Source: Hoplostethus atlanticus
Lineage: Eukaryota > Chordata > Actinopteri > Trachichthyiformes > Trachichthyidae
Assembly: GCA_034670405.1 (NCBI GenBank)
Contig: JAXDDX010000048.1
Span: 2,698,501 to 2,762,500 of the forward strand
Length of the DNA stretch: 64,000 nucleotides
Reading direction: 5' to 3'
Both the position numbers and the translations under genes were made by a program. The notes beneath the pieces were generated by a model, which ran no database searches, had not been told where the DNA came from, and saw nothing but the letters and a program-made list of their open reading frames with translations. Shown one piece after another: positions 22,690-33,414 of this stretch; positions within the stretch are counted from its first letter, which is position 1, and each line of letters begins with the position of its first letter.

Positions 22690-23060
22690 CACCGAGAATA
22701 CAGAGCAACACGTGCTAGCGTCGATTGTTTACGCCACGCGATCGCCGAATGATCTCGGCGAGGCCCTGAACGGGACTGCATTAAGGTCGGATCTCGCTTC
22801 TTGGCTTTCCCGGTGGTCAAGCGGGCCTTTATCTCAGGGTGCTCTGATGGAGGTGTTTGATCTTGTTTGGTTAAGTGGAAAGCAAACACCGGCGGGGGTT
22901 AAATACGTTTGGAGTAATACCGTTATCCCTCTCCGTCGAGCTAAACGTGCATAAAGCAACGGGGTGATAGCAGCATGCGCCACCGCGCTATTATGACGCA
23001 ATCGGCTAATTGCTTTAGAATTACACTGTAATTGAGTTAAGCTGTTTGTGATGATAAAAG
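22690..23060. promoter_or_regulatory. Candidate conserved noncoding block, fgf17/entpd2 interval
   Basis: This repeat-free sequence has normal CpG content and clustered transcription-factor-like words (CGGCTAATTGCTTTAGAATT, CTGTAATTGAGTTAAG, GATCTTGTTTGGTTAAGTGG, TTTATCTCAGG). It lies about 8.6 kb upstream of fgf17. A plus-strand open frame (22451-22954) overlaps it but resembles no family I know. Confidence 0.35.
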
Positions 23061-24080
23061 TACTATCAGCTAGTCACCTTCAAGTTTACTGTGACACTGT
23101 CAATCTGTTCTGTGATGAGACTGTGATAGTGTCAGTAAAACAGGGAATTTTCCATTAGAAGTTTATCATTTGTAATGATGTCAAATAGACACACAATGGA
23201 CACTTTAATAAGATTTTGACCCAGGAGTCCTCAAATAGGAAGATTTTAGTTGTTGAAGTATTGAATTGAATTGTCTACTCTCTCTGTACACAGGGAGATA
23301 ATAGTGGTGAGAGTGGAGAGGGGAGGTCCCCGCGCCCCACTTTGAGAACCACTGGAGTAGACAATGAAAACATTTTGGGTCTGCAAACACCCCGATGATT
23401 AAAAATCGTCCCAGCGAGGAGGCGATCGGCACGTCGAGGGTTCAGACACGCAGATCGGCAGGTAGACCAGTCAACAGAGATGAAGCCCCCGGAGATCTGA
23501 CGACGGATACGGTTACATGTCACTCCTGATAGCTCCCAGCATTCCTGAGGAAAAACGCCGGCCCGCCTCACTTCACCACTCCGACCCCTTCCCCTCCTTT
23601 TCTCTCGCGGGCTGTCAGGCCGAGCAGCAGACATAGGGGTCCACAGCAGGGGAGGAGAAGAAGGACGGGGGGGGGGGGGAGGGGGTCGGTTTCTGCATGT
23701 CCATCACTTGCCCCCCTCTCTCCCCTCCCCATAGCTCCCAGTATAGCCCCAGTCACACTCCAATTAAAACAGAAGCAGCTCAGCGAGGGCAGGGTTGGCT
23801 GGCTGCAGACAGCAGGTTGGAGATAGGAGGACTCTGCCCGGACAATGTTTGTCTTTGCACCGGCTATTCAACCCCCCCCCCCCAGAAGAAGAAGATGTAC
23901 GAGAAGAGCCTCCAATCCATCATAGTTGTTTGGGGTTGCTGTGAGAGTGATGTTTCAAAACAGGGCGATGGCTTTTTACATGGACATTCAGTCAAAGAGA
24001 AATTGAATGAAGACCTAGACATTTTCTGTACATTATGACCCTCTGTAGACCTGCTACTGTGAATATGAGACACATATGTG
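23061..24080. other. Gene-free interval
   Basis: A C-rich hAT-type end (CCACTTTGAGAACCACTGGA) is at about 23,338-23,357. A G-run is at about 23,668-23,680 and a C-run at 23,872-23,883. No exons are recognised. Confidence 0.4.
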
Positions 24081-24392
24081 CAATAAGTATTCACATATTT
24101 ATTTGACACAAATCCCCATATTCGTGTGTATTTGTGTATTTTTCCTTATTTTATACTGCATGTATTTTTTGGTCTATTTTTGGTACATTGTTTTTGTACA
24201 TCTTTTTTTTCATAATTTTATCCATACATTTCTACTTAATATGTTCTTGACGCACTGGACCTGTTGATTGCGTGATATTTAATATCCCCCATTTGTTATA
24301 ATCTTCTATATTCTGTGTTTTTCTATTCTGTATCCTATTACTATTACCAATGTCCTCGCGGGCATCGTTTCAGTTTCATCTCATCTTAAAGA
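24081..24392 (+). repeat. Probable LINE 3' end fragment
   Basis: T-rich sequence runs into CCAATGTCCTCGCGGGCATC and TCATCTCATCTTAAAG. This resembles the 3' untranslated end of a fish LINE rather than a gene. The family is not determined. Confidence 0.35.
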
Positions 24393-24679
24393 GGAGGGGA
24401 TGTCAGTCCCAAAAAAATTGAGCTAGGTAAGTGAGCGTCGAGCTTGCGGCAGGTCCAGGGGTTTTTCTGAAATCATATCACGGCATGGGCTCTATTTGCA
24501 GGGAGCTGTGTTTACACAGACATCCTAATCTTGAGCGGTGAGTAATGTGGTTGTAATACAAGAGTCATTCCCCCCCGGTTCCAGCCCAGTAGCGGTGAGA
24601 ACATCACCTTCACAGCTCAACAAGTCAGCCTGTTTACACTGTCTGCAGAGCGACGGTGGCTGCACGGGAAAGCAGGTTC

Positions 24680-25231
24680 CCGCCAATATGGGTTTTGAAG
24701 GCCAATACCAGTTGTCGATATTTTTATACTGAAGTTGTCGATATATTTTGCCGATATTCAATATCTTTAAATCTGACCACCGTGTCATGGACTGTTGACC
24801 TGTCTGTGGTGTATCCCTGCCTTCCACCCAATGCATGCTGGGATAGGCTACTTGTAAAAGATTACAAGTATTCAGCATTTCTGCCAGAATTCTATTTTTT
24901 TAATTGTATTTTTTTCAGGGTGGAAAAGCCTCTGAAACAGCATTTAGACCATCATGGGACAAACCCAGGATAATGAAATGATTTCAGAGGTAGCAGCTCT
25001 TCAAGGCACGCTGACCCACCACCGAGTCTGTGGAAACTGTGGGACACCTTAACGCCTTTAAATGAGGAATTACTTGAGAAAAACATTATATAACAATTAA
25101 ATGATTTCCAGGCTGGTTTTCTGTAGCTGTGGTCAGGGAGGAACCTCCGTCACATCAGAGGTGACAACATGACTGGCAGCAAGGCCAATATCGGCCTGAT
25201 ATATCGGCAAACCGATATCGGTCTAACCCCA
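24680..25231 (+). repeat. Dispersed GATAT/AGCCTC repeat, long copy
   Basis: It contains GGAAAAGCCTCTGAAACAGC, TTTAGACCATCATGGGAC and GGTCAGGGAGGAACCTCC. It ends in CCGATATCGGTCTAACCCCA, the same terminus as the hAT-like MITE at 4828-5130. The left terminus is eroded. Confidence 0.75.
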
Positions 25232-25310
25232 GAACAGAAGAACATAATACTTGAAAGAATGTGACAAAAATACAGTGAACGGTGCAGGTCCATCATTACA
25301 AAAATTTGAC

Positions 25311-25332
25311 ACACACACACACACACACACAC
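25311..25332. repeat. (CA)n microsatellite
   Basis: Eleven CA units; the first of a pair about 100 bp apart. Confidence 0.9.
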
Positions 25333-25428
25333 TCCCTTTTAGAAAAGTCATGCATTTCATGTCTTGACAGTTGGGTCGACAGGAAAAAAAGAAAAGTAGA
25401 AAAGGGAGAAAAATGCAGGATAGTGCTG

Positions 25429-25430
<2 letters not shown>

Positions 25431-25470
<40 letters not shown>
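25431..25470. repeat. (CA)n microsatellite
   Basis: About twenty CA units. Confidence 0.95.
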
Positions 25471-25476
<6 letters not shown>

Positions 25477-25659
25477 AAACACATTCCAACAAAGGAGGAA
25501 GCTGCCGATGAATGACATCCTGTGAGGTACTGTATCCGCCGGGCCAACCCACCCACGGCAAATTCTGACCGCCTCAATACACAAGTGCACCTGAACCGTG
25601 AAAGGAAGGTGAAAATTAAGTCTACTTTGGGGCATTAAAAAAAGCCCATGGCTTATCTC

Positions 25660-25930
25660 TCCCGGCTGGAACGATGCCCTCCCCTATCTGACACACAAGG
25701 AGGGCAGGGAGCTGCCCTGAATGGGAAACAACATGGCCCTTTACAAAGACCTGTTAGAAACAATTAGTCCTGAGTGCCGGGGTTTGATTTGACCGTCTAA
25801 TTGCCGGTTCAGGGTTGAGAGAGTGTGTGAGGTAGCCGGGCCCTGGGGGAGAGCCGCGGCGACACAATAGCCGCCTTTATTTCGCATTCAGCTTCTACAA
25901 AGTGGGTGTGCTCAAAAGGTTTAATCCCAC
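25660..25930. promoter_or_regulatory. Candidate conserved noncoding block
   Basis: Repeat-free sequence with GAAACAATTAGTCCTGAGTG and CCGTCTAATTGCCGG words and no open frame of note. The composition differs from the repeat-rich DNA around it. A regulatory role towards fgf17 is inference. Confidence 0.3.
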
Positions 25931-26137
25931 ATTCAGACCTGACAAGAAAAGTCATTCATATTGAAAAGGTGGGTACAACACTGTTTCAGGTATGCCCCCC
26001 CACCTTCCATCCACCTCCTGTTCTTGCCCCCCCCCCTCCAAAGAAAAAACATTACCACAATTATAGTATATTATAGTTTTTTTCCCCCCTCACACGACAG
26101 GAATTTTCTGCCTTCCATTTTCAAGAAAAAAGGTAGA

Positions 26138-26158
26138 AGGGGGGGGGGGGGGGGGGGA
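26138..26158. repeat. Poly(G) run
   Basis: An uninterrupted G run of about 20 nt. A poly(C) run lies at 26,417-26,430. Both are likely polymorphic. Confidence 0.9.
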
Positions 26159-26719
26159 ACCTGATCCTTGTCAGGATCACCTCCGAATCCTTCAGTGGCG
26201 CTCCTCTCAAAGGGCTTGCTTTTTTGCCGGGGCCAAATTGACCAGGATACCATTCCTTACTCCCAGTATGTGTGAGTGACGAGTGGCTGACACAAATAAC
26301 AGTAGGCCACGTAAAAGGATGGCACTGTGCTGCAGGATTAGAGGAGCCTCATCCACGGTAGGTTTGAGCCTCATACTTTCACCTCCACAACACGGCTGGG
26401 ATTTCACTCTTTCTCCCCCCCCCCCCCCCTTCCTCTCCATTTCAAGCAGTCTGTGTTCGCATACCAAGTGCACCCCCCCTACTCTTAAATATCACCTGCT
26501 TTCTGCTCCTTTAATCACTTCACTAGGCATTCCTTCATGCAGTTTACAGCAGTCTGTCGCTGCACAGGTAAAAGGGAAAGAATTCTTTCCGAACAAAAGT
26601 GAAGCAATCCGTGCAAGCCGCGACTGCAGCCGCGTCCCGGGAAACTCTACGTGGCATGAGATGGAACCCTTCACTTTAAATATACGCCTGAAATAGATGG
26701 ATTAGCAAGTCATGAACTG

Positions 26720-27090
26720 TGGGAGTCAAACTGATTCACCGCTCTGGAGGTTTTGACACCCAATACCCGTGTTTGCGCCGTCTGCTGCATTTCATGCGTC
26801 TTTCGGGCGTTAGTCGCCGTCCCAGTGCGGGCACATTACAAATCACTTTCCCTATCAGTGGAATGTAATTGAATTAATGTCACGTTAACCCTCAATTACC
26901 TCTGCAGAGAATCTCCTCTGGCTTTACACTCCGGCAGGCCATATGCACCCCCGAGGTGTGCTGGTCACATTCATCAGAGAAATCTTCACCCTAAATTTCT
27001 CCATCACCTCGGCCCGACGGAGAAGGTCACTTCAAAGCAGGGACCGAGTCACAGGGGCAATAGAGGCCTGGGACTGACAAATGCACCCGT
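26720..27090. promoter_or_regulatory. Candidate conserved noncoding block
   Basis: Repeat-free sequence with GGAATGTAATTGAATTAATG and CCCTCAATTACCTCTG homeodomain-like words. It is followed directly by transposon-derived sequence, so the contrast is sharp. Confidence 0.35.
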
Positions 27091-27181
27091 TGTAAAACTT
27101 AACAAGGTGTGAATGCCCTCTGGGTGCCCTGGGTCTCCAGTATGCAGTAGCAGCCTGGGGAAGTCCTTAGGGCCTGCGCTA

Positions 27182-28303
27182 CACTGCAAAAAAATGTCCA
27201 TTCCAGCAAGTAATTCAATCTCTTATTCGGTCCGAATATGATACTTTTATTTAAGCAAGTAAAAAGGTGTGCAGAGCATCTACGGCTCACCTGGCCGAGA
27301 GTCGCCGCTGAGCTTTCGGTCTACGTGACGTAAGTTCCGTTGAAGGTCCTGCAGACTGAAAGCATGGCGCAATAAATGTAAATTGCATAGATCTAACCAT
27401 GCATTCACACACTGAGCAACACAAAGTCACCAGAAGTCTATTCTTTCCCTACAGACCTGAGCGACCAGGGAAACTCAGCCGATGGTCAATAAACGTGCCG
27501 GCCAAGAAAAAGTTGGCCAACGGCTGAACTTTTCACGGTCATTGGCCGTCAACAGCCAATCAGATTTCCGCGCTTCTTTGTTTCCCCGCTGATGTGATTT
27601 TGTTTCGTGAACAATAGTTTTGCCCTGGCAAGAACGAGAAGTCGATCACAGCCATTCACAGCCTCCCAGTTCTCTACCACTTTTATTTGAAAGACTGCAG
27701 GAATGAACGTCTCAAAGACGATGCTCGGATGACGGTTGCATCCATCTTCAGGGTCGATGGTCAGCTCCGAATTTTATTGCGTTTGTTTTTGATTAATGCT
27801 GCATAGTCAGCCCTTGCTAGCTAGCTACTTTAACCCATCAAAATGATGTCACATTATTAAAAGCAAGTGAAAAAATACTGTTCAAAACTTTGTAGCTGCA
27901 TGAGACCAATCAGAGCCTCTTGCACCTCCCACAATCAGTCAGAATAGAGCGACCCATCAACCACATTGCTCGCAGAGAACGTGCGGTAGGCCAAAGATCT
28001 TTTTTACTGTGGATTAAAGCAAGTAAAAAAAAAATCTTCAACTGGGGTGAGATGATTTCACTTGATCACATTGCAACTCGGGTTGTTTAGAGTATTTTTT
28101 TGAAAGAAGCGACATTGTGTTGCGGACATTGTGTTGCGGACATTGCGGTGCGATCTGCCTCGTTTTCACCATACTGCCATTTGTTTTCGATGACATTCAA
28201 ATGAAAGGATCGAAACCCCAGGGGTTCACAACACTTGTTTTACCCCCAAAAAAAACTGGTATACAAGGTCCATTGACCTGTTGAGATGGACATTTTTACA
28301 GTG
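27182..28303. mobile_element. Possible 1.1-kb inverted-repeat element
   Basis: The left end CACTGCAAAAAAATGTCCAT matches the inverted right end (reverse complement CACTGTAAAAATGTCCAT). Subterminal AAGCAAGTAAAAA strings occur near both ends (27,254 and 28,018). No target duplication is evident, so the outer ends may be eroded. No transposase is seen. Confidence 0.45.
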
Positions 28304-28814
28304 CACCAGCTCTAGGGGGGGAGGAGCGTGTGTTTGGAGAGGAAACATCAGGTGGCTGGTTGGACCACTGGGCCTGGACACTTCTGATTTATCTGTGCAT
28401 TTCAGAATTATGTTGCTGACCTCTTCACCTCGCTGCCATTTGTGTCGCCCCCCCAGTTCTGTTCGGGCAATCAAACCCCCCCCTGACCCAACCAACCACA
28501 GTGAACCCCCCAACTTCAAGCTGCAGTGTCATCTACAGTTCGGTACAAACTCCATCTTTCCCTACGCAACACCCACACACACACACTGTGGAACCAGAAA
28601 TAGAGAAAACTCTAAATCCAAACAGCAGTGACAAAAAGACTTTTATACAAGACCTAACACACATATTGTATTATATTGCACATCACTACTGAAATCTTCA
28701 CGTGGGAACATTTGACCTTACAATGATGATACAATGATATTGACACTTAAAGGTAAAAGAAATCATCACCAATAACATTGTTTTCGTTTGTTTTCTTTTG
28801 TATAACACATAAAC
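28304..28814. other. Gene-free interval
   Basis: A plus-strand open frame of 116 codons overlaps a minus-strand frame here; neither has a recognisable motif. C-rich runs are present at about 28,448 and 28,480. Confidence 0.4.
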
Positions 28815-29287
28815 CAACAGAAACAATCTGATTGGTTGAGGTAATCCTCAATGGGCGGACCCAAAGGCAAACAAGTTAGCTAACTGGCAAACTTTAATGG
28901 CAAAGCAGGAACTCTGGTCAAAATATAAATAAGAAATATATAAAAGTATATTTTTTTCATTCATTCATGACCATGGCATTAATGAGCTTGGTATGTCAAC
29001 AAGCTAGCTAACTAGCTTAACTAGATAGCTATAGGCTAGTATGGATAGTTTGAACTTGGAAGGTCAGCTAGGCTAACTAGCTAAACTAGATAATTTAGTT
29101 TGGTTAGCGCTAGGCTTCATAATATTAGCTAGCTCCTCTTGCCTTTTTCACTGGGCTTCAGTCTAATGTTACTTAGCCAAGAAAACTGTTCTTTGTTCTT
29201 TGGCTCCGCACATTGGGGTTTAGCTCAGCTAATGAGATTATTTCTGCCTCTGAGAAACGTTTGTAGAACTAAAACTTCAATCTGCTT
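28815..29287 (+). mobile_element. Family D nonautonomous element, second copy
   Basis: It shares AAGTTAGCTAACTGGCAAAC, CTCTGGTCAAAATATAAATA, TTGCCTTTTTCACTGGGCTT and the right-end inverted repeat (ending ACTTCAATCTGC) with 15,779-16,376. The outermost left end is missing. Confidence 0.65.
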
Positions 29288-31183
29288 TGTTATGCATCTA
29301 CTTAGTCTCTTTTCAGTCTTGAACTGCACTCACAATGAAAATTTTCTTTGAGGATTTCTTTGCTCTGTGTATTTACAGATATTATACACCATGACACATC
29401 TCAACCGCAGCAATAGCTTCTCCAATGCCCTTGTTAAACAATTTCAAATAACTTCCTCATAATACACCAAACCAAAGTACTGTCACTTAATACACTTCCC
29501 TCTACAGCGACCAACCAAATGCCATGCTGCTCAAACACAAGTTTATCTACTTTTATCCATTTTAGGGCTGACATAAATGTTTTTTACCAAAATTTATAGC
29601 ATCAATTATAGTAAATAGTAGGAAACTGATGCAGGTTATTTGAGGATAGGGTCTGTTAAGGGGAATCACATGCATTAATGCTTTTTTGAAGAGATTATTT
29701 GAATTATTGTGTTTGTTTTGGTGGTTGTTTGATTTATACTGATCACTGAATGGAGATCAGGGTTTACCCACCTTTGTATTTACCACTATATCACAGCATA
29801 TATATAAATATTGAATGTGGAATAGGTTTTTTGTAGGTTTTTTTTTCCACTGTATGTTAGGTTCTGTTGTTATTATATCATGTCAGGAGTCATGATATGT
29901 GAAGCTCTGTAAGATGTCCATGTCCAAGTCAAGACAAATTACAGTAATTTATTTTTCATGGTAATTGAAGAGATTCTGATTTTCTTTATAAGCATGAGGT
30001 CCTTGAAAAATAAATGAGGAGTTCTCACAATCTGTCTTATAATTTAGGAAGGAAGGAAAATGTGTGAATTGATGCTGGAATCTGCAGAGATCACTGGAAA
30101 ACAGAACAAAACTCAGGTCCTTGTGCTGTTAAAGAAGTGAGAGCGTAGCCCCCTCTACTGGCTCAAATGTGTTAAATACATTAGATCTCAAAAGTTCTCC
30201 TTAAGGTGAGGTACCGCAGGTAAAGAGGAAAAACGTTCCCATCAGAAGGAAAATGTATACATTGACTTTTATTTATTAAAATCTGCTAATATTTCATTAC
30301 AAACGGGCCAATTTCCATATCAGTTAGAGCCCTTTTCCCTCAGTGGATAAAGTCAGAGTGTATTTTCCTCTTTCACTCTAATGAATGTCTAAATAGTTAG
30401 GTAAGTTAAAGAATTGTACATTTTTGGATTATTTGCAAAATACTATGATTATGGTGAAACTCAGATTCTCACTATTTTTCATGCACAAAAACAAAATAGA
30501 AAATAGAAATGACAAAATATATAAAATAATGCCTCTGTAAATTACCAGCTATTTTTGTTTTTTGTTTTTTGCATGTCAACTTTGGCGGTCACATCTACAA
30601 GTTAAGTTGAATAAGTGTTTTGCAGACAGGGAATATGTTATTTTCACAAAATGTCTTTAACTGTATAGGAATGTTGTTAATACTGCAAACTTGTTATTAC
30701 ATTATCATGCCACAAGAGAGCATCTGTCCATAATCAGCATTAGTTAGAAAGTTATGATTCTAATGTGGATGGATGGGTTTCTCATAATAACTCCCAAAAG
30801 TGTGAAAGGAATAGTCATATCCATCATCAATCATAACAACTTCACTCCACACAGCCCATTAAAGAAATTAATCAAGGAAATTAAACCCTAAGGCTTGTTG
30901 GAAACCATGAATAATTAAAGGGGAAAAAAAGATTACCAGTTGGGCGACGAAATTAAGGAAAAAGTAAGCTGATGTAGTTTATTAGAAATGATAACGAAAA
31001 CAAAATGTTCTTATCTTGAATTATCTTCAGGTAAGGGAGGAACAAAGGTTAAATTTGAACCTCTGTGACCTAGAGAGAAAAGACCATTTAATTTTCCTGT
31101 AATTTCACAATAAAGGTCAACAGCGACATGTGAAAGGGTTCTACGATGTCACTTTGCAAATTCCTGGAGAAGAGTCCAGCTGC
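29288..31183. other. AT-rich gene-free interval
   Basis: About 1.9 kb without recognisable exon, RNA gene or structured repeat. Confidence 0.45.
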
Positions 31184-31273
31184 AGACCTCCACTCTCAGT
31201 ACCCTAGTTCTGTGAGCCAATGGGGTTTGAGACCTCCACTCTCAGTACCCTTCTGTGAGCTAATGGGGGTTGA
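31184..31273. repeat. Two-copy tandem duplication, about 46 bp
   Basis: GACCTCCACTCTCAGTACCC is repeated at 31,184 and 31,230, each followed by a TTCTGTGAGC-AATGGGG-TTGAG block. Confidence 0.85.
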
Positions 31274-32151
31274 GCATGAGTAGTGGGGTTCCGTTGTATG
31301 AAGTACGTAAACTTTCACTTATTTCACCTTAGCAGTCCACCAAAATCTGTTTCTGAACAAATTTGAGGCGAGAAATAAGCTATCCAGTTGCTGAATCTTC
31401 ACTCATATTAGATCTACAAGGCCTAATTTAAAAGTTTGTTCCAACTTTCCTAAGTCAACGGCACTACTGCACTGCCGGTTGCCACCGCTTTCTTGGCCGT
31501 GTTTCAAGCTAGTGGGGGACACCGAAGCGAAGCAGCAAAGGCCCAAACGACTACACATGTAAGTAATGTAGTCTAATACTACTTTTATGTCATCAATTTT
31601 TATATTAATAATATTACAATAACGCTGATAATGCTTTCATATTTGTATTCAGAATAAACGCTTTGTAAATAAATGCATTTACGGATCCGACTGCTAGCCT
31701 ATTAGCTTACTACTATAATTTCCCATAGAGGTTAGCGAGTTAGCTAACATAAGCTTGTGATTTACAATGGCGTTATGGTGCATTCCCTCGTACTTGTACT
31801 TTACATTTGTAACATAATTCAGTTGATTTGTGCTCAACGTTACGAGATAAAAGTCTTTACTAGAGTGTGGTACTAGCCTACTAACGTTAACGTAACTAGT
31901 TCACTGATACGCGCCGTTTCTCTTCACTAATGGCGCTGTAGTAGTTGTTGATGTAGGTCTCTAGATGATGGGGAAGGGAGAGGAGAGGAGAAATAGTGAA
32001 ATAGTTGAATAAAATAATTACCCTACCTACTGTGTTGTCAATGTTTTCTCTTTTTCAAGGTGTGCTTGGACCCCTTCAATCACCGCCTGCAGCTACACTG
32101 GAATTTGTCATTTTTTAAAATCTGATAGGTTGGAGTGGAGTGACAATTATC
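31274..32151. other. Gene-free interval with a partial TAA-MITE end
   Basis: TTATGGTGCATTCCCTCGTA at about 31,773 matches the terminus of the MITE at 796-1,043, and CTTCACTAATGGCGCTGTAG at about 31,923 matches its interior flank. No exon is recognised. Confidence 0.45.
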
Positions 32152-32178
32152 AAATTAATATTTGTAATATATATGACA

Positions 32179-32211
<33 letters not shown>

Positions 32212-32410
32212 GTCTTCATATATTTATAGACTTCTGAAAGAAAATACAATACTAATATTGATGTAGTTTAATATTTGTAATATATATCGCAGTATATAGT
32301 CTTCAAGAAAATACAATACTAATATTGATGTAGTTTAATATTTGTAATATATATCGCAGTATATATAGTCTTCATATATTTATAGACTTCTGAAAGAAAA
32401 TACAATACAG
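32152..32410. repeat. AT-rich tandem duplications
   Basis: Blocks such as AATATTTGTAATATATATCG, ATACTAATATTGATGTAGTT and ATTTATAGACTTCTGAAAGA recur two or three times in the same order, with a (GT)n(AT)n stretch at 32,179-32,210. Confidence 0.85.
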
Positions 32411-32416
32411 TATAGT

Positions 32417-32539
32417 GAGGGTGATGAGCCCGGAGGTGGGCAGAGCTCTGAGGGTGATGAGCCCGGAGGTGGGTGGAGCTCTGAGGGTGATGAGCCCGGA
32501 GGTGGGCGGAGCTCTGGAGGGTGATGAGCCCAGAGGTCT
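32417..32539. repeat. 33-bp GC-rich minisatellite
   Basis: Three full units and one partial unit beginning GAGGGTGATGAGCCCGGAGG and ending GGAGCTCT. The units (32417, 32450, 32483) differ at only one or two bases. Confidence 0.95.
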
Positions 32540-32631
32540 GCGGTCTGCAGCTGGACCCTTTTGAATTCCTGTGCTTTAACGAACGCTGGAAAATGTCATA
32601 TTTGAGCTGCTACAGTAAAACCATAGTAGTA

Positions 32632-32632
32632 A

Positions 32633-32665
<33 letters not shown>
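32632..32665. repeat. (CA)n microsatellite
   Basis: About 16 CA units, followed at 32,690-32,722 by CTACAGGGATCAATAAAG, which resembles a LINE or SINE 3' end. Confidence 0.9.
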
Positions 32666-32668
<3 letters not shown>

Positions 32669-32722
32669 CCTGACCTCCCTGGAGGACAATTTCTCTACAG
32701 GGATCAATAAAGATTAACATTA

Positions 32723-33414
32723 TCATATCTTAATACACACACGCACCTGTTATTCCTGTCCACATGAATTACTAGCTGCTTAGGCCTCAAGCAAGCTGTA
32801 TAGTCTAAGGATCCATCAGCACTATCCAGGACTTGTCAGGGTTTCCCAGGATACCCTGTAGGATCCTCTGATATTAAAGGTGCTACGTGTATCATTTTAA
32901 CATCAAGAAATCTTTACCACAGTAATTCTGAGACATTAGTATGATTATTGTAAACAAATGAGACTATCCCTGAGACGACTGGAGGCCTCTACACTGAATT
33001 TTCCATTGTGTGCCACCAGGTCGATTGGATTGGCTGATTACTGAACAACTGGAACTAATTCCGGTGAGGTGTTTTTCTCGTTGGGAGATGTGAAGCTGAA
33101 TTTTCCTACAGCACCTCAAAAGCACCGCAGTTTTCAGGTGTAAAGTTGTCATGAGAAGAGCAAGAAGCATGAGGGACAAAATGGTTGGGACAGGAAGCAA
33201 CGGGGGTTCATGGGAAATGTGATCTTAATTTTGAGAAAGCTAGCATTTACACTACCACTGGCATGAGATAGAGGCTATACAGCAACAGCGTGGAAACACT
33301 AGGCAACAAAAGTCAACAATAAAAAGTCAAAATATGGAATACAGAAAAATATATATTGGATCCCTGAAAACATGTGGAATTACATATCTTACACAAAATA
33401 AGATTGAATAATGA
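32723..33414. other. Gene-free interval
   Basis: No exon, RNA gene or clear repeat is recognised. Confidence 0.4.

Noticed and set aside
22451-22954. 167-codon plus frame as a gene
   Set aside because: No recognised motif, domain or splice partner; GC-rich sequence lengthens chance frames. Kept only as a finding.
25311-25470. Paired CA tracts as a CRISPR-like or regulatory array
   Set aside because: Simple microsatellites in a vertebrate genome; no unique spacers.
25223-25635. Cys-Val-rich open frames
   Set aside because: Products of the (CA)n microsatellites on either strand.
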